From Cephalothrix spiralis (taxonomy: Eukaryota > Nemertea > Palaeonemertea > Archinemertea > Cephalotrichidae): 10,557 bases of DNA. This document shows, one piece after another, positions 1-10,300 of this stretch; position 1 is the stretch's first letter, and every line of letters begins with the position of its first letter. Where the stretch lies: assembly GCA_032353305.1 (NCBI GenBank), contig JAUCNG010400476.1, positions 1-10,557 of the forward strand, given 5' to 3'. A program made the position numbers and the translations under genes. A model generated the notes under the pieces. It was not told the origin of the DNA and did not search any database. It saw nothing but the letters and a program-made list of their open reading frames with translations.

Positions 1-827
1 AAAATGTCGAAACCCATAATGTCGAAAGACATAATGTCGAATGGACATAATGTCGAATGGACATAATGTCGAAAGATGTTATGTCGAATGGACATAATGT
101 CGAATCCCATTATGTCGAAACCCATAACGTCGAAATGTCGAAAGACATACCGGTAACGTCGAAAGACATAATAATGTCGAAAGACATTGATTTTTATGAT
201 AAAAAATATATCGAGAGAAAAAAGTGATTTAATAATTATTTTGTATTTAAAATAAAAATAGAAATTAGTATACAATATAGAATATTTACATTTTAAAATT
301 TTTTATTCTAGATATGAATATTTACAAAACAAATGATTTACTTTTTTTATATTATTAAACTATTATCATTATTATTTACAAAAAATGTTTTAGCACAAAA
401 TTTAATGTTAGTTAGCACAAGTGATTAGTCCAAACAGTTGGCACAAACAAATAATTGTCCAAATAAGCACAAGAAAGTTCCGCATCAAATCTTAACTTTC
501 TTCATTGATTTAACCATTTATCTAGGCCACTAACTCCCAAAAAACTCAAGAACACCAAAAATTACGCGACCTAAAAACACTTTTTTTATTTAAAAATCTT
601 ATTTCGATGGAAATCAAAAAAATAATTGCCTATTCATATGAATATAGCTTGAATAAAATGTATCTACAAAAAAAGCTCACTTTCACCCTCATGAGTATGT
701 TTTTTAACATTCGACATTATGTCTTTCGGCATTATGTCTTTCGACATTATGTCCATTCGACATTATGTCTTTCGACGTTATGGGTTTCGACGTTATGGGT
801 TTCGACATTATGGGTTTCGACATTATT
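1..827. repeat. Foldback-type inverted repeat built of short tandem units
   Basis: The left arm (1-187) has 12 copies of a unit like ATAATGTCGAAAGAC, with variants ending ATGGAC or CCC and a few ACGTCGAA. The right arm (about 708-827) has 8 copies of the reverse complement, such as TTCGACATTATGTC. The outermost ends match in inverted orientation (AAAATGTCGAAACCC at 1; the complement of the last units at the right). Between them lies about 520 bp of AT-rich DNA with no coding signal. This resembles Foldback-like elements, whose long terminal inverted repeats are made of subrepeats. The left boundary may extend outside the window. The translated 607-852 frame is just the repeat and is not a gene. 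Confidence 0.75.
393..472. repeat. Degenerate 26-bp tandem repeat
   Basis: GCACAA recurs at 393, 415, 441 and 467. The two middle units (415-440 and 441-466) are each 26 bp and each also contain GTCCAAA about 15 bases in. It sits in the AT-rich centre of the foldback-type structure. Weak and short, but the spacing is regular. Confidence 0.4.
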
Positions 828-1035
828 TTCTATAAACCACCAAATAAGCTAATGTAAGATTATATTTCAAGAATTTTTCGGGACACCCACCAAATAATCT
901 TACGTAAGACTATTTTTTCAGACAGCGAAAATGACCACCCCACGGGGGACGGTGCCTGAAGTAATCTTACAACCCCCCTGATATACTTAACAATTAAGCT
1001 TTATAACTTTATTGATACATTCATATTATTTTCAG
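828..1035. other. Upstream intron or 5' flank with short direct repeats
   Basis: This stretch leads into the first Ig exon's acceptor. Two related copies of CACCAAATAA...GTAAGA...TTTCA lie at 838-869 and 888-920, offset by 50 bp. GTAAGATTAT (854-863) and ATAATCTTAC (894-903) are exact reverse complements, and AATCTTAC recurs at 963-970. A GC-rich patch (CCCCACGGGGGACGGTGCC) at about 937-955 stands out. No exon, signal peptide or promoter could be recognised. Confidence 0.4.
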
Positions 1036-1347
1036 CTCCACCACATCATTTGGAAATGCTAAATTTATCATCAAGCTACTTTGAAAATGACGAAATTCGA
1101 TTGGAATGCCAAACAGACCTAGCGTATCCCGGCTACGAGATGCAATGGCTCATAAATGGTCATCCTTTGGATCATATTAACAGAGGGGATAAATGTACTG
1201 AACAAAAGATCAACAAGAAGTTCATATCATGCAGCCGAATGAAGATAAAAGCTACAAAAGATCTAAACAGTGGCACCGTATCCTGTAGTCTGACATACAA
1301 AAGGAATAACACATATTTGGTAACAGCACAAAGATTAAAGATTTTCT
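1036..1347 (+). CDS. Exon: Ig-like domain 1 of the window
   Basis: The acceptor is TTTTCAG ending at 1035 and the donor is GTAAGT from 1348. The exon is 312 nt and symmetric phase 1-1, so it begins with the last two bases of a split codon. It encodes about 104 residues of one Ig-like domain: the B-strand Cys is near residue 25 (RLEC), the Trp at 38 (MQW) and the F-strand Cys at 84 (TVSC). Two further cysteines at 54 and 66 could form a second disulfide. Likely N-glycosylation sequons are NLS and NNT. Because the exon starts in phase 1 and lacks a signal peptide, at least one coding exon must lie upstream. An ATG inside the exon (1050) is an internal Met, not the start. Translation past the donor stays open to 1514 by chance and should be ignored. 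Confidence 0.88.
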
Positions 1348-4300
1348 GTAAGTATGGGTGTTCCTTTAAGCGCTTATTTACAGCATGTTCAATTGTTCTA
1401 TTCAGTAGGCCCTACATGTATCTTTGCTATGAAATTATACCATCACCACTTTACAAGCTACAATTTTGTCGTAACTTCTTTCAGTTCTTCCTGATGTCGA
1501 ATACAATGGTGTAGCTGACAACGCTCCAGTACCAACAGGTTCTCATGTGCAGAGTAGCTGTAAATTAAACTATGTGGGTGTACCTACTCCTTTTCCAAGG
1601 CTTTGTTTAATGTCACAAAAAGGTCTAGACAATGTAAAAGAGGAAGTGTGTAAAGACGCGACTCGCATTTGGGAAAACATCATTGCAACAAAGGAAAATC
1701 ATAATATTGTATATTTTTGTATGGTTTATGCTCCAGGATATCCTACGCTTGGTAATAAAACTTCAAAGCACCACAAGTTACAAGTGATATGTAAGTATGA
1801 CTAGAGGTTTATAGATTGGGTATGAAACGATTTATTTAAGTTGCTAAACTTTCTCAGTATAAACTGATACCCAACAAAGAGTGTGGGACTATAGTTCAAC
1901 GGCCCCAAAAAATTCCCCCCCCCCTTAATAACACGAAGACGAGGCAAAAAACTAGATCAAAATCCATTCCTAGGCCTCTTAAATGTGCTTATAAAAACTG
2001 CGCGCTTCCACGACTCTGTTAGCTGAAAACTGTGCTTCCTATCAAATCCTCGGAATCGATCGTTATATATTCGAATGCTGTATTGGATCCCTGAGTAATG
2101 GATAATGATAAAAAAACAAGTGATTGATTTTTCGACGAAATTCGGTCTGGTAAAAGTTACTGACTATCTTATGTTATAAATCTCTGGTATGACATTCTAG
2201 GCTTTGAAAATAATTTAATGTTCAAATATATTGTTTTTTCTCATAGTTTAGTTATCTTTAGTATAGACGAGCATGTGCTGCTCCGAAATTTGTTTGATAA
2301 TATAATTTTAAAGTATGAGCAAATTATATATAATTTGTGTTCTATCATCAATTTTCTTTGTCGTTAAACTCAAAATGCTCACAATAACTAATATCACTAA
2401 TCAATTTATTATTAACAGAATAATTGCCTTAACAATTTATTACGGCTGTTTTCATCAAAAACACAATGTATTTAAGCACGTATTAAGCTATGATAATAGG
2501 CTTTGTAGATATATAAAAGGTTCAAATGTTATTATTTTACTGCCAAATACAATATATATAACGCACTGCCTTTGACAGAATACAGGATATATCCACAACT
2601 GATATTATATTAAGAGCCCGTGATGGCGACCCCGTTCGTCACCGCCATAACTTGTGATATATCATGTATTCCGACAAAGACAGCGTGTTATTGATTGTAT
2701 TTTAACGAATTAATGTCTATTTCATCGCAAATTCCGTTCTTATTGTATGCCATTTTCTTCGTTGATCAAAACTGTCGATTATTATTGATCGGATCCGGAC
2801 TACGTGACCTAAGGCACACGAATTATGAGTATCTACCAACATAATCAATCGATATATTAGTCAGGTATTAATTCGAAGTTCGGTAATAGAGACAACCCCT
2901 ATTTTGCTTAATTACCACTTTATTCCACTGGTGATTTTAGGCATTCTTGAAGAAAGCGTTGCAGGGGCTTTATGGGTAGTGATACCCATGTTAGATATGT
3001 GATAACATGAGTAAAATACAAGATCATGTTCGCTAATCGATTTTATTGCATACTGTATATATACGTTTGCGACTAGAATTTGAAAAATAATATTCATGTT
3101 TGTATTTTTTTGCATTTGTGGTGAAAATACGATACATGTATTTCAATTTTATTCAGATTTACCAGATAACATAATTATGGAGGGCCCGAACAATCCAGTT
3201 AATGAAGGAAAAAAAATAATGATCAAATGCTATGCATCAAGTTATCCTGAACCGAGTTTAAAAATATTCAGAAATGGAGATGTTAATCCAGTAAAAGAGG
3301 GCCGTGGGCCTCTAGTGGCATATAACCCAACGGTGTCGAGAATCGACAATGCTGCAAAGTATACCTGCTCAGCAAGTACTGATCAATTGGAGGAAAAGAA
3401 GGTTTCTACAGAACCATATGTATTAACAGTTCAATGTAAGTATAGCAGTTAATAATAAACATAACAAAAAAATAGGAATAATTTAATTAAATAACCAAAT
3501 TAACCCGATCGAGAAATATTAAATTTAACCCAATTGTGTCGGAGTTCTTTTTGCGGTTTTTAGCCGAATGAAACATTAACTTTTAAAACTATTTAATGCA
3601 TAATACATAAAAGTTATAATAACTGACCCTTATATTTTTTCTGAAAGCTAGGCCTAATGGACGAAGGTTTCAAAATAAAGTACTCAAAATCAATAAAAAT
3701 GGTTTGCTATGGCAAAAAAACTGTCATAATTCTTGGGATTCTTCTAAATTTTAGATCTGACCATCCAATTTTGAATAAGCTATAATGTTACTTTGCGTTT
3801 AGTATTCCTAAAGATATTACATATAATGAACAAATACCGAGCATAATTTGGGCACCAAATTTTAGTAGTCCAATTTCGAGTTCCGGATCCAAGTTTGTCT
3901 TCCGATCATGGAGACTATTCGTCACTTTTATCTAATGACGTCATCAGAATGACGTACTTGGTGTCCAATTTTTGTAAATAGCTCTTGAAATTGGTTCCGG
4001 AACTCGAATTTGGACTACTAAAATTTGGTGCCCAAATTATCAATTGTACCGAGATGCACTGTAGATGTTTGGTTAGTTTTTTAGTTTTTTAGTCAACGTA
4101 ACTCAATGACGTCATTCATGACGTCATGATCACGTCATGAATATATGAATAATAAATATTTATTTTCGGCATAATATTGCGCGAAGCATCGACATAAATT
4201 AATGCAAAAACGCATTTGAAAATTATAGAAGTGGAATAACCCTGTTATGTTAGGGGCATAAGCACCGTATCAAATCACAACAACCCTGATAATGTTACCC

Positions 4301-7300
4301 TTTCTGAAATTAAATGATAATAAACGACATATTCTATAAAAGCCGCTTTTTGACAAAAAACGGGTAATTTTCCGCTCGTATGTTTTTGCATACGATTTGC
4401 ATAAATATCAACGATAACAAACTATTTCTACCGAAATATACCATAACAAGTTATTGATTGCAATAAAATCACGAAAAAATTCAGCAAAAAGATTCATTTT
4501 TAAATACAGAAAATTTGCCTCTCGATACATGACGTCACGTTACCATGGAAACCGGAAATAACCGTCTTATCATCATATAAATGTTAATTAAGCCCTTGTC
4601 ATAAGGATTCTAAAAATGTATACTTTAATATACCTCTGGGTAAAATAAGCTCATATTAGGCATGTAACTGTTTACCCAAATTTGAGTACTTCGACACATT
4701 TGGGTTAAATTCCAAAATATGTATTGAACAATTCTTAATTACATGTTTTAGATTTACCAGAAAATATATCTATAACAAGCTTATCAAGAACTTTGTACAA
4801 AGATGACTTGTACACAATTCAATGCTCAGCATCTCTATCAAATCCAATGCCGATTCTTCGACTACATATGATCACAAAAACCAGCCAAAAAATCAGTAAA
4901 GAAGTCCGTGGATTTGATTTGAAATATACAGATTATGCAGGAAGGAATGATAATGGAGCTCAATTATATTGTTCTGCTGCAATAGTTGATGTGGTAGGGA
5001 CACAGGCTTCGCCGAATATACACTTACGCGTGTTCTGTAAGTAGCACTAAATTATATAGTACATGTACATACAAATATAGTCATTTATCTAATTATTGGT
5101 ATTAAAAAAATAAATGACCATGAAAGTTAGGCCTTTTTTTAATAGCTTGGTTTACGGACAAACTTTCTTTTAAAATCGCGCCGCCGGCGCAATAGAAAAA
5201 ATTATTTCAAACTTTTCAAAAATTCTTGTCGCCGGTAAAATTTTTTTTTTAAAATCACTTACAAATTGAATTCTGAAGTATAATTTGACCTATTTCTATA
5301 ATAAAATATTGAATAGAATATTTTAATATCTATTCCAAATAGTTTTTTCTTTCAAGCCGACTTTTGTTTTCATTCGACGTCTGACATTTTCGTCGCCAAT
5401 ACATTTTTTTATTATTCCCATTTTTCGGAAAATTGCGCCGCCGCAGTCCGTAAAAAGACCTTAATATAATATCAAGGTTTAAATCATATGATCTCATTAA
5501 CCTCATTACGATTCACAATCAGAGGATTAAGAACAACTTCTATAAATATTATGTATCGTAATCAAAAAGTAAGTATCTTTGAAAATGTGGCATGGACCAG
5601 AGATTTTTGCTCTGAGGGGGCGATATTTTCTGGGACGGGCGCAAGAACATACTTTGCGTATTTTTATCCCATTAAATAAGTAGTAAAGAATAGAATCTTC
5701 CCATTTAGGTACGCTACTGCCAGGCATCCTGAGCCTGTAGGCAGTGTTATTATTATGTCTGCACGAATGAGTCGCAAGAATTTTATCTACCACACAGATT
5801 AATATAATATAATTTGGTATTAGACGATTATATCGGTCAGATTTAAAATATCACCATCACAAGTATTTTGTGTCATTTAAGATCATTTAACCATTTTACT
5901 AAAATGCCTTTTCTGTTCACTATTGATTTAGATTTGCCTGATTCAGTAACTATCTCCTTGTCAAATGAAAGCAGAAATATTTTAAATGATGATGAAGAAA
6001 TATATATAACTTGTATAATTAATGGTGGGAACCTTCCAGCATCGGCAAAAACATCCCTCATAATTGACTTTAAGTCAGTAGTGAGTAAAACCAGTAAAGG
6101 GCTAAGCTACAATTATACTACAACTTGGAAACATAATAAGAAAAAGATGGCTTGTGTGTTGAAAGATGATACCTTGGGAGAACGAAAGTCAAATGATTTC
6201 ATATTCGATATCCAATGTGAGTATTTTATATAAGTTTTTCCTGGATATCTGATCCGAGACAAATTCCGAGAATTCTCTATTGAAAGAAAGTGGTGGAGAT
6301 ATACATGGACACAATTGACGATTTTTAGGTATCATATAGGATGTGAATTTAAAATTTGTAATTTTGACTTCATGACTATTTTGCTACTTTCTCGAAATTA
6401 TAAAAAGCTGATAGCGACTCATTTGATATCTCGGGTCACATATCTAAATTTTCATTTTTATGTAAAATTTATATTAAAAAATATGTTTTCATAAAAATTT
6501 ACAAAACAATACGATGATAAAGCACCTTTTCTTTCAGATAAGCCAAAACTCCTTTATGTGGACAGTTACAATAAAACATATATTGCTGAAATAGATCAAC
6601 GTAAAAAAATGGACATAGAAATGTCAGCAAACCCTGATGTAAATAAGGTGGACTGTTCATTCAACAATTCCATATGCGATTCAAATAATGTCATAACAAT
6701 ATTTTCAAATAAAAGACTCAGTGTTACATTGGAAATTGTTAGTGATAAATCATATGGATTGTACAATTTCACGGTTACAAATAAAATTGGATCTACTGAT
6801 ATTTTGATTAACCTTCAAGCAAATGGTAAGATATGTCTTGATTTTATTTCTATCAAATCAGTCGTCACTACGATTACTACAATGTAGCACTAATACAACA
6901 TATATTGTCGTTATTTTTTATTTTTAGATAGCTGTTTCATTATTTGTTCACATTTCATTATTATTAGTATAACAAGGAATATGTTGACAAAAATAATGTG
7001 ATATTTCAACGCCATGGTTAAACGTAGTCCTTCGCAAAATCAGATTTTATAAGTTATAACCTTTAACATATATTTTAAAATATTTTATATTTGACTCAGA
7101 TACAATGTTGTTCGACTTTGAAACTGCACTTGTTCCATAATAAGGGCTAAAGCCCTCTTCTAAACACCCGTGCAGTTTCAAAACAAGTACCCAGCAAAAC
7201 ACCATTTCAGGTCAAGCTCAAACTCCAAAGAAATTCGAGGAAAAAGGGAAAACATCAAAAACTATATTACTACAATGGATATCAACCTTCAGCGGAGGTT

Positions 7301-10300
7301 TAAACAAAACATTTACTGTTCAATACAAAAAAAAGGTTGAAAAGGAGTGGCCAAAGGCAAAAACAATTGACAAAATTGAAGACCCAGGATACAAGAAAAG
7401 GGTGGAATACAAGATAGAGCATTTAGATGTTAACACATTTTACTCATTTCGGGTCCAAGCTGTGCCAATAAAACCAGGATTACAAAGTAAATTCACTGAA
7501 CCTCTTGAAGTAAGAACAAGAAGTAAGTTCAGTAATGTAAAACGATGTACATTACACATTTATATATAAGAATCCTAATTAACGGAATTGATGAATTGCT
7601 AATAATATGTGAAAGATTCAATAGCTATAGAATGCTAGACAATATGATAATTATGATGACGTCATCAATTTGATAATTGATCATAAGTATCGAAAGCAGT
7701 TCAAAAATATTAATTTGGTCATATAATTTTCTACTTAGGTTAAAATCAACCTTCCTTCAAAGATAGCTCTCTAAATTTGCCTCTTTTATATTTATTGCAG
7801 GCCTGCCCCCATTCCATCTGTCTTCTATACAAGCTGTGCGTAATGGTAAATTGGTTAATGTAGAGTGGGACAGCTTTTCAGCATCGAATCCTAACAAAAA
7901 TTACCAAATCCAAATTTACTTTTGTAAAGAAAAAAAATTCAACAAACAATGTCAAAAAGCAGAAAAGAGGGAGTCAAGCTTAGGAAAAGTACAGTTTCAA
8001 ATTCCAGAAGACACTGATTATTACCTAAAATTGCACATTATGGATGGAGATGAAATAGAAATCGAATCCGAGTTTCTAACGATAAATTATAGTAAGTTGT
8101 CATTTTTAATTTATGCAATTTGCTATTTATTAAAATTTAGGTATGAACAATCGGAGATTTTGGATATTATACCATTTACATACACTGGCAACAAAGAAGC
8201 AAATAATAAAATTCAAAAGCTGCATGAATGAAATAAGCATTGATAGCCTACTTATACTCCTGATTGGCTGCCATTTAAACTAGTATTATGGTCTTCTATA
8301 CACGCAAAAATCCGTGAACGGTATTCCAGTGCATGAAATTAAACTGCATATGAAGTTAAGGTTTACTAAAACACTTTCTTTCAGATAACGAGGGGAATAT
8401 TGAAAATTACGAGTGTCAGTATCTTTTTATAGCTCGAGACCCATCAAGTATTGCACCACCTTATGTCAAATTTTTCACAGTCAAAATGTAGGACTGCGTC
8501 GTTTGCCACTTTTGAGAGGTAAAAAATCACGTTTTTGCCTCCCACCCCCACCCAGGGCTTATACTCCTGATTGGCTGACATTTAAACCAGTATTATGGTC
8601 TTCTATACACGCAAAAATCCGTGAACGGTATTCCAGTGCATGAAATTAAACTGCATATGAAGTTAAGGTTTAATAAAACACTTTCTTTCAGATAACGAGA
8701 ACTCCTTACTGAATATACTACTCGGTGTAATAGGAGTTTTGCTAGCAAGTTTTGTGACTATTCTTATAATTGCATATCTGAAGATGATAAGAAATAGAAA
8801 ACAAAGGTATGATATGACACACAATTATTCTTGGAAACTAATTATTACATGTCGCAAGTCAAAAGTTTAAGATCGTATAAAAAGTTTTGATAAACAAAAA
8901 TTTCCATTTTTCTAACATCACAGTGCTTATTGATTTAACAATTATTCTTGATATATTTACAGAGGAGTTTACATCATCAAAGCAATTGATAAGTCTAATG
9001 GCAGTGAAATCGCTTCAGGTACATATCAGATATTTATTTTTTATATTCAACAATATGAAATTGGCCGATTTTCAATATTTTTAAAACATCAAAATTATCT
9101 GTAAGAGAAGTTATTTCTACTCCTTAAACACTTTTTATTTCAGATCATGAATCTGATCAAATGAGCATGTGCGATCGTAAGTAACAGTTCTTATTTGATT
9201 TTCCATCACCACGGTTCGCGGAACGTAACCTATACATTATGTGTAGCCTACCGGAGAATAACCAATGGGGAGCTCCTTTACAAATACCAGTGTATCATGT
9301 ACTAATGTTCTTAAAGTAGATATTGCCAATACTGACGTGGGAGTTATAATATGGTCTTAAAATATCTCAGCTCGCTGTGGTAATTTCAACAAGTCTCAAG
9401 TATGTAAGGATTATAGATATCAGATGATTGAACACATACTTTATTTCTCTCATGCATGAAAGCGGTATCCTAATTTTAATATGTTATTTAAGAAGATTGG
9501 AGTGCTTATTTTTAGACTTTTCTACAACTCGGCCATTATATAAAGGTTCATGAGACATTGCTAAATTTGACTCGACTATGGTACGTGTCCAATATAGAGT
9601 ATACAGTATGGACTATTGACCAATTATTTTGTGACAAAATACCGCAATACAGATTAATATCTTCCCTAGGGTCGCGTTCATGAATAAAAATTATGTAGGG
9701 TGCTTCATCAATTTGTCGTGGGTTTTATGGCGGTCTGAAACTAGCTAGTCTTAACATTTAATATCAAAAGTTTCATAAACCAATATGTATCGTATCACAT
9801 TTCAGTCAAGCAGATATCGTGGGATGATTTAGATGACGGAGAGGAACCAATATACCAAGAAACATCACTTATGGAAGATCCTGACAAAGATTCCGACTTT
9901 GATGAAACTGAAAGTATCGATGTAAGTATTATACAGATGCTTCTTAAAATTTTAAATAGATAAGAATATGTTTTAAAAATGAACGTTAACATACAAATCT
10001 ATTCTAGTTCGAATACGATAAAATTATGTGGGAATCGCAATTCATAAAAGTATATATGTGGTAAATCACTCTCTAGAAAAATGTAGTAGGAATTACGTGA
10101 CACATTTATTGAAGACACGTCGAATATACTAAAAAACATGAAAAATGACAATAAATTATCATCGGAGATTCCAATGTTAATCTTCTCAAAATAGTAACCA
10201 ATTTATTCTTGAAATTAATTTCAATGAATAACAATTCATCGCCTCTCTAATATATCATTATACTTAACCAAAATATATGTTAATCGCGACCCCTATGAGC

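Larger units (their letters stand above)
3436..4751 (+). other. Intron between Ig 3 and Ig 4
   Basis: This 1,316-nt intron has no credible exon. It carries a near-perfect inverted repeat (3843-4040), four TGACGTCA palindromes (3936, 4107, 4119, 4530) and a short hairpin (TCGTATG with CATACGA, 4376-4395). The rest is AT-rich with no other signal that I can see. Confidence 0.6.

Noticed and set aside
1-187. CRISPR-like array of short repeats
   Set aside because: The units are about 15 bp, contiguous without spacers, and in eukaryotic DNA with an inverted partner array.
607-852. Plus-strand ORF of 81 codons with repeated HYVF/STLW peptide
   Set aside because: The repeats are translation of the right arm of the GTCGAA foldback-type array. 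No splice or domain support.
2315-2575. Plus-strand ORF starting with a hydrophobic, signal-peptide-like stretch
   Set aside because: AT-rich chance frame in the Ig 2 - Ig 3 intron, overlapping a palindromic repeat, without a phase-compatible donor that would join it to the Ig exons.
2912-3115. Minus-strand ORF of 67 codons
   Set aside because: Intron sequence, no domain, no splice context.
5713-5742. Possible tRNA or small structured RNA
   Set aside because: One imperfect hairpin only; no cloverleaf, A/B boxes or CCA-compatible acceptor stem.
5488-5793. Overlapping short ORFs on both strands
   Set aside because: No Ig or FN3 features; they lie in a probable repeat-derived stretch of an intron.
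5873-6061. Minus-strand ORF of 62 codons
   Set aside because: Antisense shadow over the Ig 5 exon, no features of its own.
8413-8643. Plus-strand ORF of 76 codons
   Set aside because: Wrong frame for both the candidate soluble exon and the membrane exon. It crosses the direct repeat and a C-rich patch.
9516-9545. Possible 30-nt phase 1-1 micro-exon with a tyrosine (RPLYK)
   Set aside because: The acceptor is acceptable but the donor GTTCAT is poor, and such short matches are expected by chance.
9795-9992. Minus-strand ORF of 65 codons
   Set aside because: Antisense shadow of the acidic tail exon at 9806-9921.
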